NCBI RefSeq assembly: GCF_030817015.1
Contig: NZ_JAUSYS010000001.1
Span: 3,286,001 to 3,350,000 of the forward strand
Length of the DNA stretch: 64,000 nucleotides
Direction: 5' to 3'
Origin: Arthrobacter sp. V1I7
GTDB lineage: Bacteria; Actinomycetota; Actinomycetes; Actinomycetales; Micrococcaceae
The position numbers and the translations under genes are program-made. The notes beneath the pieces are model-generated. The model saw nothing but the letters and a program-made list of their open reading frames with translations. It was not told the origin of the DNA and ran no database searches. Positions 8,125 to 17,833 of the stretch are shown here, piece by piece. Positions within the stretch are counted from its first letter, which is position 1; every line of letters starts with the position of its first letter.

Positions 8125-8227
8125 TAGGGTCCTATCGGCGGTACAGCGGTGGCGCCGCAGTTCGGGTCGGGCTGCGGCAGGAGGAGCGGGGTGCATCCGG
8201 CGGAGCTGCCTCCGGCGGATGCCGGGT

Positions 8228-9235
8228 TTAGCTGATGCTGAGGGCAATGCCGTCAAGAATATCGTGTTCGCTGCTGACGGCCGTGGGGATGCGCCCCTCG
8301 GTGGCTTCCGCCAGGCGCTCCAGGACGCGGCGCCAGACGAGTCCGCCGGCGCCGATCACGTCCACCCGGCCGGGGTGCATGTACGGCAGGGCGGCCCGCT
8401 CCGCCCGCGTCATTTCCAGCAGGCCGGTACAGGCACGGCGGACGGCCGCCAGGCTGAGCTCGGTTCCGTGGATCGCCGCCGGGGAGTACTCCGGAAGGTC
8501 CAGCGCGTGGGCGGTGATGGTGGTGACGGAACCCGCCACCCCGACGACGACGGTGCTGCGGTCCAGCGGTACGGTCCGTGCGGCCTCGCTGATGGCGGCG
8601 TCGATGTCGGCTTCCGCCGCGGCAATCTGTTCCGCCGTCGGCGGGTCGTTGCGGAGGTGGCGTTCGGTCATCCGGACGCAGCCGATGTCGACGGACTTCG
8701 CCGCGATGACGCCGTCGGCGTTCCCCAGCACGAACTCGGTGCTGCCGCCGCCGAGATCCACGACGAGCACAGGGTCCGGGCCACGCGAAGGCAGGACGCT
8801 GCTGGCACCGGCGAAGGACAGGGCGGCTTCTTCGTCGCCGGAGATCACTTCGGGTTCGACGCCGAGGAGTTCGCGGATCCCGTCGATGAAGACCTCCCGG
8901 TTCCGCGCGTCGCGGGTGGCCGAGGTCGCGACGAAACGGACCTTTGTAGCACCGTGGCGGCGGATCAGTCCGGCGTATTCCCGGGTGGCGGCGAAGGTGC
9001 GGTCGAGGGCTTCCCGGGCGAATTCGCCGGTGGCGTCGACGCCCTGGCCGAGGCGGACGACGCGCATTTCGCGCACGACGTCGGTGAGCCGGGGGGGTCC
9101 GCCCCCGGCGCCGGCCGCGGCTGCGTCAACACCGGCGGCGTCGTCGTCCGCGATGTCAACGTCCGCATAGTCGACATCCGCGATGAGGAGGCGGATGGAG
9201 TTGGTTCCGCAGTCGACGGCGGCGACGCGCGTCAC
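8228..9235 (-). CDS. ppx: Exopolyphosphatase / guanosine pentaphosphatase (Ppx/GppA family)
   Basis: A 335-residue protein of the sugar kinase/Hsp70/actin superfamily that removes phosphate from polyphosphate or pppGpp. The phosphate-binding motifs are VAAVDCGTNSIRLLIADV at the N-terminus and VLVVDLGGGSTEFVLG near residue 160; a third motif is VVVGVAGSVTTITA. An Asp/Ala-rich insertion of about 30 residues (DVDIADDDAAG) follows the first strand. The GTG start overlaps the stop of the DUF501 gene by four bases (GTGA), so the genes are translationally coupled. It keeps the actinobacterial order eno-ftsB-DUF501-ppx, matching Rv1023-Rv1026 in M. tuberculosis. Confidence 0.9.
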   Translation of the reverse strand: MTRVAAVDCGTNSIRLLIADVDYADVDIADDDAAGVDAAAAGAGGGPPRLTDVVREMRVVRLGQGVDATGEFAREALDRTFAATREYAGLIRRHGATKVRFVATSATRDARNREVFIDGIRELLGVEPEVISGDEEAALSFAGASSVLPSRGPDPVLVVDLGGGSTEFVLGNADGVIAAKSVDIGCVRMTERHLRNDPPTAEQIAAAEADIDAAISEAARTVPLDRSTVVVGVAGSVTTITAHALDLPEYSPAAIHGTELSLAAVRRACTGLLEMTRAERAALPYMHPGRVDVIGAGGLVWRRVLERLAEATEGRIPTAVSSEHDILDGIALSIS

Positions 9236-10029
9236 TGGCCGGTCTCCGGCGAGCCGGCGGTGCCTGAGCCTGCACTGATTCCGGGGTTTTCGGCGGTTAT
9301 CGAGTTTTCGGTGGGGGCCGTGGGTGCCGGGCGGCGGACCGGGGCCGGCCGGCCCACGATCTCCGGAAGGCCCTGCGGTCCGTGCCGGCTGAGGTCCTGC
9401 GAGGGGACCTCGCCGCCGGTGTCCCACGCTCCGTCGCAGTAGCAGCGGTCTCTGGTCCACCATTCTGCGATCCCGGCGATCGCCTCGTCGCCGAGCGGAT
9501 TCACCCCGGGCCCCGCGGCGAGGGAGTGTCCCACCAGGACGTGCAGGCATTTGACCCGGGTGGGCATCCCTCCGGCGGAAATACCGTTGATCTCGGGCAC
9601 GGCTCCGATGCCGGACCGGACGCCGATTTCGGCCCGGGAGGCCAGGTAGGCCTCGTGGGCGGCGCGGTAGCCGTCGGCCAGGGCCGCATCCGCAGCCAGC
9701 CGCTCGTTCATCTCGTTCATCAGCCCGGCAGCCTCCAGCCGCGAAACGGCGGAGGTGATGACCGGGTGCGTCAGGTAGAAGGTGGTGGGGAACGGCGTGC
9801 CGTTGCTGAGCCGCGGCGACGTGGCCGCGACGAGCGGGTTGCCGCAGACGCAGCGGGCCGGGATCTCCACGACGTCCCGGACCGGACGGCCGAGCTGCCG
9901 GCTCAGGGTCTCAAGGTCGCGCCCTGAGGGCTGGCGGGACTCTGGCGGCGCTGCCGTGCTGGCGGCGTCGGCCGTCGCTGCTGCCGGATTCCCTGCCATG
10001 GGGGTCTCGTCCACTCGGTTCTCGTCCAC
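9232..10029 (-). CDS. DUF501 domain-containing protein
   Basis: A 265-residue protein of unknown function. The DUF501 domain runs from about residue 48 (LSRQLGRPVRDVVEIPARC) to about residue 215, and holds the conserved Cys-rich patches CVCGNPLVA and DRCYCDGAW, possibly a metal site. Its place between ftsB and ppx is conserved in actinobacteria, suggesting a link to cell division or envelope upkeep. The GTG at 10029 is chosen because a GGAAAGG site lies 10 bases upstream; the ATG at 9999 is the alternative. A low-complexity tail follows the domain. Confidence 0.85.
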   Translation of the reverse strand: MDENRVDETPMAGNPAAATADAASTAAPPESRQPSGRDLETLSRQLGRPVRDVVEIPARCVCGNPLVAATSPRLSNGTPFPTTFYLTHPVITSAVSRLEAAGLMNEMNERLAADAALADGYRAAHEAYLASRAEIGVRSGIGAVPEINGISAGGMPTRVKCLHVLVGHSLAAGPGVNPLGDEAIAGIAEWWTRDRCYCDGAWDTGGEVPSQDLSRHGPQGLPEIVGRPAPVRRPAPTAPTENSITAENPGISAGSGTAGSPETGQ

Positions 10030-10093
10030 TGGCGCGGCACCTTTCCTGCCCTGTACGGCCTGTCCGTCGGAGCGGCCGGCGGCGGGCGCCGCT

Positions 10094-10843
10094 TTAGTCA
10101 GTTGCCGAACGCCGGATGGAGTCCCAGAGGGTGTCCACCCATGGCAGCTTGGCAGGGTCTTGGAATGTTGCTGCTCCGGCCGCGCTACCGGACTCGCCGG
10201 CAGGAAGATCACTGCCAAAGACCCAGTAGCCCGTTTCTCCGGGCATAACCATGTTAATCCGGTCGCGGGCCTGCTGCTTAACGTAGTTGGGATCCTGCCA
10301 GCGGGAGACCTGGCGCCTGAGGTCGTTCCGTTCGGACTGCTTCGCGGAGATATCGGCCTGCAGGGCGGCGATTTCGGCGCGTTTCTCGAAGAAGATCTTG
10401 ACGGTTGGCGCCAGCATGATGGTGATCGCAATCATGACCACAGACAATGCCAGCATGCGTCCGGAGAACGCTTTGGCCGGGATCGGGGCCTCGTCCGGTT
10501 CGGCGGGGGGCTTCCCGGCGCCGCTGGCCTTGGTCCCGTTTGTCTTGGTCCCGGTGGCCTTGGTCCCGGTGGCCTTTGTCCCGGTGGCCTTTGTGTCACT
10601 GCTTGTGGCGGTGCTGGTCCGGGCCGAGGAAAGCTGCCGGTCCGCTGCGGCTTTGCCGGGAGCGGCCCTGCCGGCGTCCTGCTGCGGGCTGTCGTGGCGG
10701 GAGCCGGACGCAGGGGCGGCTGCGTAGCCCGGCGCCGTCCGGCCGCCAAAGTCCGCCTGGATGACGTCGCCGCCGTCGCCCTTGTCCTGGGACTTCGGGG
10801 CCGCGGGCGTGGCCCGGGGAACCTTGGGGCGGCGGGTGGCCAT
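10094..10843 (-). CDS. ftsB: FtsB/DivIC-type septum formation initiator protein
   Basis: A 249-residue bitopic cell-division protein. A long basic, Thr/Gly/Ala-rich cytoplasmic region of about 140 residues carries short repeats (KATG three times, then KTNG and KASG). One transmembrane helix follows (MLALSVVMIAITIMLAPTV), then an extracytoplasmic coiled coil (RAEIAALQADISAKQSERND) and the family's RDRINMVMPGETGYWVF segment. It is expected to join FtsL and FtsQ in the divisome. ATG at 10843 has an AGGAG site 4 bases away, whereas the upstream in-frame ATG has none. The cytoplasmic region is much longer than in E. coli FtsB. Confidence 0.88.
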   Translation of the reverse strand: MATRRPKVPRATPAAPKSQDKGDGGDVIQADFGGRTAPGYAAAPASGSRHDSPQQDAGRAAPGKAAADRQLSSARTSTATSSDTKATGTKATGTKATGTKTNGTKASGAGKPPAEPDEAPIPAKAFSGRMLALSVVMIAITIMLAPTVKIFFEKRAEIAALQADISAKQSERNDLRRQVSRWQDPNYVKQQARDRINMVMPGETGYWVFGSDLPAGESGSAAGAATFQDPAKLPWVDTLWDSIRRSATD

Positions 10844-10976
10844 GTCACTCCTGTAATGCCCGGTCCCTGCTGGGCTGGCTTGCTGCTTTGTACTGACATC
10901 CGTGGCCGGGACCGGCGGCGCCAATCCGGCGCCAACGCGGATGCCAACCCGGCATCAACGCGGGTGCCAAAAACAG

Positions 10977-11014
10977 AACCGGCGGCCATGGTCATTCAAC
11001 CATAGCCACCGGTT
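10977..11014 (-). terminator. Hairpin after enolase
   Basis: AACCGG at 10977 pairs with CCGGTT at 11014, and the stem continues inward with few mismatches to CATGGT/ACCAT around a CATTCA loop. It lies 18 bases past the eno stop on the minus strand, before ftsB. Confidence 0.7.
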
Positions 11015-11031
11015 ACTCGTTTTCGTTGCTA

Positions 11032-12372
<1,341 letters not shown>

Positions 12373-12461
12373 TCAAACGGAAAGCCGACGTCCTCGTCCC
12401 TCCTAGCCTAGTCGAGAGTGGTGCAGGTTACGCCAACCCATCCAGTCCCCGGACGTCATCA

Positions 12462-13322
12462 TCATGGCGACGGCGGGAGAGCGTGGCTGTCCTGGAAACG
12501 GCGGGCGGCGCCGCGGAGGGCGCGTTCGGCGTCGAGCCCATTGGCCCGGGCGGCCGCGGCGATGCCGAAAAGCAGCTCCCCGAGTTCCTCTTCGGTGTTG
12601 GGGACATCGACGGCGCTTGGGCTGACGGCGCTTTCGGTTCCGGCCGGCGTGAGGCCGGCCCGCTCGGCGCGGTCCAGGAGCTTCTGGGCCCGGGCCAGGG
12701 CCGGGAGCGCCGCGGGTACGCCGTCAAGGGCGTTCCCGGGATGGGATTTCTCCGTGTGCAGCAGCTTTTCGGAACGCTTGACGGCGTCCCACTCTCGGAC
12801 GATTTCCTCCACCGTCGCCGGGAAGGTGTCCTGCAGGGTGCCGTCGGGATGGAACACGTGCGGGTTGCGCCGGATCATCTTTGCGGTGAGGCCACGGGCG
12901 ACGTCGTCGAGATCGAAGGCGCCGCGCTCCTGCGCGAGCCGGGCGTGCAGGACAACCTGAAGCAGGACGTCACCCAGCTCGGCCTGCAATTCGGTATCCC
13001 CGCCGCCGGCCTCGATGGTCTCGGCGACCTCGTGGGCCTCCTCAAGGAGGTACTCCACGAGGGATTCATGCGTGAGGGCGCCCATCCAGGGGCAATGCTC
13101 GCGCAGCGCCGCTATCGTCCCCACCAGCTCCCCAAGCTCGCCAGCTCGCCTGGGGACCCCTGCTGATGTGGGCCCAGCCAGCTCCCCAAGCTCGCCAGCT
13201 CGCCTGGGGACCCCTGCTGATGTGGGCCCAGCCAGCTCCCCAAGCTCGCCAGCTCGCCTGGGGACCCCTGCTGATGTGGGCCCAGCCAGCTCCCGGACGG
13301 GTGAGGCGTCCTCGCTAGCCAA
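12462..13322 (-). CDS. mazG: MazG nucleoside triphosphate pyrophosphohydrolase with N-terminal tandem repeats
   Basis: A 286-residue NTP pyrophosphohydrolase that clears aberrant nucleotides or lowers (p)ppGpp. The MazG core starts at LVGTIAALREHCPWMGALTH and has the metal-binding EEAHEVAE and ELGDVLLQVV segments. It is preceded by three copies of an 18-residue unit (ELAGPTSAGVPRRAGELG) encoded by 54-bp tandem DNA repeats. The TTG at 13322 overlaps the add stop by 8 bases; a GTG at the first residue of VGTIAAL would exclude the repeats. The start is therefore uncertain. The gene lies next to eno as in many actinobacteria. Confidence 0.88.
   Translation of the reverse strand: MASEDASPVRELAGPTSAGVPRRAGELGELAGPTSAGVPRRAGELGELAGPTSAGVPRRAGELGELVGTIAALREHCPWMGALTHESLVEYLLEEAHEVAETIEAGGGDTELQAELGDVLLQVVLHARLAQERGAFDLDDVARGLTAKMIRRNPHVFHPDGTLQDTFPATVEEIVREWDAVKRSEKLLHTEKSHPGNALDGVPAALPALARAQKLLDRAERAGLTPAGTESAVSPSAVDVPNTEEELGELLFGIAAAARANGLDAERALRGAARRFQDSHALPPSP
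13124..13294. repeat. Three perfect 54-bp tandem repeats in the 5' end of mazG
   Basis: Identical units occupy 13124-13177, 13178-13231 and 13232-13285, followed by 9 bases of a fourth. Each unit has 18 codons, so copy number can change without frameshift. Read on the minus strand, the unit contains GGGCCCAC, AGGGGTCCCC and GAGCTGGCGAG. The same blocks recur in the element at 32134-32230, so the tandem array seems derived from a dispersed repeat. Confidence 0.95.
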
Positions 13323-14463
13323 GGTCCCCGTAGGCCTCGTTGATGTACTCGACGAGGGCTTCCTTCTCCTCCAGCGGAAGGAAGGCCGCCTCGGCTGCGT
13401 TGAGGGTCAGCTCCAACAGGTCATCGAGGTCGTAGTCGAAGGTCTCCACGAGCAGTTCGAACTCGTCGGTCAGGGTCACGCCGCTCATCAGCCGGTTGTC
13501 CGTGTTGATGGTGACGTTGAAGCCGAGCTGGTAGAGCATGTCCAGCGGGTGGCTTTCGATTCCCTCGCCGAAGCCGGCAATGGCGCCGGTCTGCAGATTG
13601 GAGGACGGGCAGATCTCCAGGGCGATGCCGCGGTCGCGGACCCAACTGGCGAGCTCGCCGAGGGTCACGAGGCCGATGTTGTCGCTTTCGTCCTCGTCGG
13701 CGTCGTCGTCTTCCTCGAACTCGACGGTGACGTCCTCGGCGATCCGGATGCCGTGGCCCAGGCGCAGCGCCCGGCCGTCCACGAGCGCGGACTGGATGCT
13801 TTCCAGTCCGGCGGCCTCGCCGGCGTGCACGGTGGCCGGGAAGTTGTGCTCTGCCAGATAGGTGAAGGCGTCCTTGAACCGGGAGGCCGGGAAACCGTCT
13901 TCGGCGCCGGCGATGTCAAAGCCGACGGCGCCATTGTTGCGGTGGCGGACGGCGAGTTCGGCAATCTCCTGGCCGCGGTCCGCGTGGCGCATGGCGGTGA
14001 TGAGCTGGCCGACCTGGATATCGCGGCCGGTCTCCGCGACGGCGTCCACACCCGCATCGAAGCCGGCCTGCACGGCCTCCACCACTTCGTCCAGGCTCAG
14101 GCCCTTCTGCAGGTGCTGCTCGGGTGCCCAGCGGACTTCGCCGTAGACGACGCCGTCGTCCGCCAGGTCCTCGACGAACTCCTTGGCGACCCGGAAGAGG
14201 CCGTCCTTGGTCTGCATGACGGCGATGGTGTGGTCGAACGTTTCAAGGTAGCGGACCAGGGAGCCTGAGTCGGCGGATTCGCGGAACCACTCCCCCAGCG
14301 CGACTGCGTCGGTCGAGGGCAGCGCGTGCCCGACGGCCTCGGCCAGTTCGATGATGGTGGCCGGACGCAGCCCGCCATCCAGGTGGTCGTGAAGGGAAAC
14401 CTTGGGAAGGCCCTTCAGGTCGAAGTCGAGGTCAGGGGCAGCGTCAGGAATAGTCTCAGTCAC
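13315..14463 (-). CDS. add: Adenosine deaminase
   Basis: A 382-residue metal-dependent hydrolase deaminating adenosine (and deoxyadenosine) to inosine. Motifs are the zinc ligands in SLHDHLDGGLRPAT (normally HxH; here HDHLDG), the VHAGEAAG segment, the LGHGIRIAED motif and NTDNRLMSGVTLTDEF with its Asp pair. An acidic insertion (EEDDDADEDESD) sits after the third motif and is not part of the usual enzyme. The start is GTG. It fits with the nucleoside uptake and salvage operon 3 kb upstream, although two DedA genes lie between. Confidence 0.92.
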   Translation of the reverse strand: MTETIPDAAPDLDFDLKGLPKVSLHDHLDGGLRPATIIELAEAVGHALPSTDAVALGEWFRESADSGSLVRYLETFDHTIAVMQTKDGLFRVAKEFVEDLADDGVVYGEVRWAPEQHLQKGLSLDEVVEAVQAGFDAGVDAVAETGRDIQVGQLITAMRHADRGQEIAELAVRHRNNGAVGFDIAGAEDGFPASRFKDAFTYLAEHNFPATVHAGEAAGLESIQSALVDGRALRLGHGIRIAEDVTVEFEEDDDADEDESDNIGLVTLGELASWVRDRGIALEICPSSNLQTGAIAGFGEGIESHPLDMLYQLGFNVTINTDNRLMSGVTLTDEFELLVETFDYDLDDLLELTLNAAEAAFLPLEEKEALVEYINEAYGDLG

Positions 14464-14495
14464 GTTCCCACCTTAGGGTCGGAGGACCCCGGATG

Positions 14496-15218
14496 CTACT
14501 TTCTGCCGACCCCGGCATCCCCGGACGCGATCATCGGTGCAGGGACGGCAGCGGCGGCCGGCTCGTGCGTGGGGCCGCCGTCGAGCCACTCGTCCACGAC
14601 CTCGGCGTCGTGGCGCCCGAGTCGCTTGTGCCACCAGCGGAGGACATGATCGATCAGCACACCCAGCACGATCGCGAATACCACCGCAATGCCGGCGCCC
14701 AGCAGTGGGCTGCTGTGCAGCCACTCGAAGGAGCTGGCCAGGATGCCGATGCCGATGGAGTAGGCCACCCACGTAAGGCAGGCGAACGCGTCGAGGAGGA
14801 AGAATCTCCGGTGCGGGAAGCCCGTGGTGCCGGCAACATAATTCACCGCGACACGTCCCCACGGGATGTAACGGGCGGTGAAGATCAGGACGGCGCCGCG
14901 CTTCTCCAGCTCATAGCGCGCCCAGCCGAACGCCTTCTGGACCTTCGGTCTGCGCATCCAGCGGAACCGATCCAGGCCGATCTTCCGGCCCAGGAGGTAG
15001 GCCATGTTGTCGCCCGCGATGGCACCGACAAGGGCGGTCAGGCCCAGGATCCAGAGGTTGGGCTCGCCGCTGTTGCGGGAGAACGCCGCGAGGGCAACAA
15101 TCAGGGTCTCACTCGGGACCACCATCGCGAAGCCGTCCACAAAGAAGAAGACCAGGAGGAGGGGGTATATCCACCACTGGCCAGCTGCATGGAGCACGGC
15201 CTCATTAATGAACTCCAC
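14496..15218 (-). CDS. DedA family membrane protein (first copy)
   Basis: A 240-residue VTT/DedA-domain membrane protein. Visible are the N-terminal re-entrant segment (FFFVDGFAMVVPSETLIVALA), the G-D-N region ALVGAIAGDNMAYLLGRKIG, the cytoplasmic basic loop, and RYIPWGRVAVNYVAGTTG, which carries the conserved arginine. DedA proteins act in undecaprenyl-phosphate or phospholipid flipping and in membrane homeostasis. The GTG start is at 15218. A polar C-terminal tail of about 45 residues follows the last helix. It is paralogous to the adjacent gene. Confidence 0.88.
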   Translation of the reverse strand: MEFINEAVLHAAGQWWIYPLLLVFFFVDGFAMVVPSETLIVALAAFSRNSGEPNLWILGLTALVGAIAGDNMAYLLGRKIGLDRFRWMRRPKVQKAFGWARYELEKRGAVLIFTARYIPWGRVAVNYVAGTTGFPHRRFFLLDAFACLTWVAYSIGIGILASSFEWLHSSPLLGAGIAVVFAIVLGVLIDHVLRWWHKRLGRHDAEVVDEWLDGGPTHEPAAAAVPAPMIASGDAGVGRK

Positions 15219-15332
15219 GCGGGCATGGCTCCTAGACGAAAATGTGGCACATGTTCTGCCAGCGGAAAGTGACGTAAATCGCCCCTAAGTGTCCCACGGC
15301 GATGGCACCATTCGCTACGGTTTCACGGAGGT

Positions 15333-15980
15333 TCACTGCCGGCCTATCCCCTCCGCGGGAGGCAGCGTCGGGTCGGCGTCAGCCGGGACCTTTCCGTGGA
15401 TCCTGCTGATGCCGAAATCCACAACGATGCCGAGCACGATCGCGCAGACGATTGCGACGGTCGCACCGAGCAGGTGGTTGTCTTCGAACCACTGCCCGAA
15501 GAACAGTCCGATCGCGACGGAATACCCGGCCCATAGCAGCGCGGAAAGCACTGTCAACGCCAGGAACCGGCGCCTTGGATAGCGCGAGACGCCGGCGGCC
15601 AGGTTCACGGCCACCCGGCCGATGGGGACGAAACGCGCCACCAGAATCAGTGACGCCGGGCGCTTGCGCAGTTCCTTACCGGCCCAGGAAAAGGCTTTCT
15701 GCATGCGGGGACCCCGCATCCACGCCCAGCGGTGCGTGCCCGTGCGGCGGCCGATGAGGTAGGCGGTGTTGTCGCCCAGGAAGGCGCCGGCCGCGGCGAC
15801 GGCGGCCAGGGACAGCGGATTGGGTACGTCTGCCGTGGCGGCGACGGCGGCTAGCCCGACCACCACAGATTCACTCGGAATCGGCGGGAAAAAGCCGTCA
15901 ATCACGCAGCACGCGAACACGAGGAAGAGGACCCAGGGTTGACCTGCGGCTGCCAGAATGAATTCGTTGATTGCCTGCAC
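15333..15980 (-). CDS. DedA family membrane protein (second copy)
   Basis: A 215-residue paralogue of the preceding DedA protein, in tandem with it. It has the segments FPPIPSESVVVGLAAVA, AGAFLGDNTAYLIGRRTG and RFVPIGRVAVNLAAGVSR, so the essential acidic and arginine residues of the family are kept. The two copies differ clearly in sequence, pointing to an old duplication with possible division of substrates. The start is GTG at 15980, immediately at the first hydrophobic segment. Confidence 0.88.
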   Translation of the reverse strand: MQAINEFILAAAGQPWVLFLVFACCVIDGFFPPIPSESVVVGLAAVAATADVPNPLSLAAVAAAGAFLGDNTAYLIGRRTGTHRWAWMRGPRMQKAFSWAGKELRKRPASLILVARFVPIGRVAVNLAAGVSRYPRRRFLALTVLSALLWAGYSVAIGLFFGQWFEDNHLLGATVAIVCAIVLGIVVDFGISRIHGKVPADADPTLPPAEGIGRQ

Positions 15981-16095
15981 GGTTTCCTATCACACGGCCG
16001 GGCTGGGGAGTGCTGCCGTGGAGCCAGTGTACTGCCGGCGGCAACGCGGGGCGGGTCCGGCGGCAACGGGGCGTGTCCGGGCAACGGGGCGCTGC

Positions 16096-17427
16096 TCAGG
16101 CGATGCGGTCGATGATCAGCTGCTGGGCCGGGCGGGAGCCCTCCGGGGCGATCACCACGGCGTGCTCCAGCGCTTCTCTGGCCCGCTCGAACTTCTCCGG
16201 CGTGTCGGTCAGCAGGGTCATCAGCGGCTCCCCGGCCTTGACCAAGGCGCCGGGCTTGGCATGCAGGCGCACGCCCGCCCCGGCCTGGACCTGGTCTTCC
16301 TTCCGCACGCGGCCTGCGCCCAGGCGCCAGGCGGCGACCCCGACGGCCAGGGCGTCGAGTTCCACCAGCACGCCGTCCGCGGGCGCGTAGATGACCTCGG
16401 CCTCCTTCGCGACCGGCAGCTTCGCGCGCGGGTCCCCGCCCTGCGCCTCGATCATGCGGTTCCAGATATCCATGGCCCGGCCATCCTTGAGGGCCGCGCG
16501 CGGATCGGCGTCGCGGACTCCGGCGCACGCCAGCATCTCCTCCGCCAGCCGGACGGTCAGCTCGACGACGTCTTCCGGGCCCCCGCCGGCGAGAACCTCC
16601 ACGGATTCCTCCACCTCGATCGCGTTGCCCGCTGTCAGGCCCAGCGGCGTGTCCATGTTCGTCAGCAGGGCCACGGTGTTGACGCCGGCGTCCTTGCCGA
16701 GGGCCACCATGGTCTCGGCCAGTTCGCGGGCGCGGGCCTCGTCCTTCATGAAGGCGCCGCTGCCCACCTTGACGTCGAGCACGAGGGAGCCGGTGCCTTC
16801 GGCGATCTTCTTGCTCATGATGGAGGACGCGATCAGCGGGATGGCTTCGACCGTTCCGGTGACGTCCCGCAGGGCGTAGAGCTTCTTGTCGGCCGGAGCC
16901 AGGCCCGCGCCCGCGGCACAGATCACGGCCCCCACGTCCTGGAGCTGGGCCAGCATCTCCTCGTTGCTCAGCGCCGCGCGCCAGCCCGGGATCGCTTCGA
17001 GCTTGTCCAGGGTCCCGCCGGTGTGGCCCAGGCCGCGGCCGGACAGCTGCGGCACGGCCACGCCGAAGACCGCGACGAGGGGTGCCAGCGGCAGGGTGGT
17101 CTTGTCCCCCACGCCGCCGGTGGAGTGCTTGTCGGACGTGGGCTTCACGCCGCCGTCGGACCGGCGCAGGCTGGAGAAGTCCATCCGCTCGCCGGAGGCG
17201 ATCATCGCCGCGGTCCAGCGGGAGATCTCGGCCCGGTCCATGCCGTTGAGCAGGATGGCCATGTTGAGGGCCGCCATCTGCTCGTCGGCGATCGCGCCGC
17301 GGGTGTAGGCGTCGATGGTCCAGTCGATCTGCGCGGGGCTGAGCACGCCCTTGTCCCGCTTGATACGGATGATGTCGACGGCGTCGAACGCTTCGGAGCT
17401 GCTGTTGGTCTGGGTCACTTGTGTCAC
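16096..17427 (-). CDS. deoA: Thymidine phosphorylase
   Basis: A 443-residue pyrimidine nucleoside phosphorylase that splits thymidine/deoxyuridine to base and deoxyribose-1-phosphate. The N-terminal helical domain begins FDAVDIIRIKRDKGVLS. The phosphate-binding motif is SDKHSTGGVGDKTTL, and LSGRGLGHTGGTLDKLE is the family signature. The C-terminal alpha/beta domain contains AGVRLHAKPGALVKAGEPL. The GTG start overlaps the cdd stop by four bases (GTGA). It is the last gene of the nucleoside uptake and salvage operon, so imported nucleosides are deaminated and cleaved by adjacent gene products. Confidence 0.93.
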   Translation of the reverse strand: MTQVTQTNSSSEAFDAVDIIRIKRDKGVLSPAQIDWTIDAYTRGAIADEQMAALNMAILLNGMDRAEISRWTAAMIASGERMDFSSLRRSDGGVKPTSDKHSTGGVGDKTTLPLAPLVAVFGVAVPQLSGRGLGHTGGTLDKLEAIPGWRAALSNEEMLAQLQDVGAVICAAGAGLAPADKKLYALRDVTGTVEAIPLIASSIMSKKIAEGTGSLVLDVKVGSGAFMKDEARARELAETMVALGKDAGVNTVALLTNMDTPLGLTAGNAIEVEESVEVLAGGGPEDVVELTVRLAEEMLACAGVRDADPRAALKDGRAMDIWNRMIEAQGGDPRAKLPVAKEAEVIYAPADGVLVELDALAVGVAAWRLGAGRVRKEDQVQAGAGVRLHAKPGALVKAGEPLMTLLTDTPEKFERAREALEHAVVIAPEGSRPAQQLIIDRIA

Positions 17428-17828
17428 CGGGGTTCCTCCAGGTGTTGGGGGCCAAAGGCATCGGGAAGGACCTGGTCCATGGTCCTGATTCCCTGCGTGG
17501 TCATGAGCTCCATGTCCGGAGCCCGGAATTCGTAGAGCAGCTGCCGGCAGCGTCCGCACGGCATCAGGACGTTCCCCTCGCCGTCGACACAGTAGAAGGC
17601 GCGCAGCAGCCCGCCGCCGGTCATGTGCAGATTGCCGACGAGCGCGCACTCGGCGCACAGGGTCAGTCCGTAGCTGGCGTTCTCGACATTGCAGCCGCTG
17701 ACGATCCGGCCGTCCGCGGTGAGGGCTGCTGCCCCCACCGCGAACTTCGAATAGGGCGCATACGCATTGCTCATCGCGGCGACCGCGGCGGCCTCGAGGG
17801 CGGCCCAGTCGACGTCGTTGCTTCCCAC
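17424..17828 (-). CDS. cdd: Cytidine deaminase
   Basis: A 134-residue zinc enzyme converting cytidine/deoxycytidine to uridine/deoxyuridine. The motifs are APYSKFAVGAA, the catalytic CNVENASYGLTLCAECAL (zinc Cys and the proton-shuttling Glu near AE) and the two further zinc cysteines in PCGRCRQLLYEF. The length is typical of tetrameric Cdd. The GTG start at 17828 lies five bases after the permease stop. The longer upstream frame is only read-through of the permease gene in another frame. Confidence 0.95.
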   Translation of the reverse strand: MGSNDVDWAALEAAAVAAMSNAYAPYSKFAVGAAALTADGRIVSGCNVENASYGLTLCAECALVGNLHMTGGGLLRAFYCVDGEGNVLMPCGRCRQLLYEFRAPDMELMTTQGIRTMDQVLPDAFGPQHLEEPR

Positions 17829-17833
17829 GCCCG

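Noticed and set aside
8125..8256. Extended N-terminus of the mycosin-like protease
   Set aside because: It would place a 44-residue Arg-rich stretch before the signal peptide; the ATG at 8124 begins a normal one.
13124..13294. CRISPR-like array
   Set aside because: The units are directly adjacent with no spacers and lie inside the mazG reading frame.
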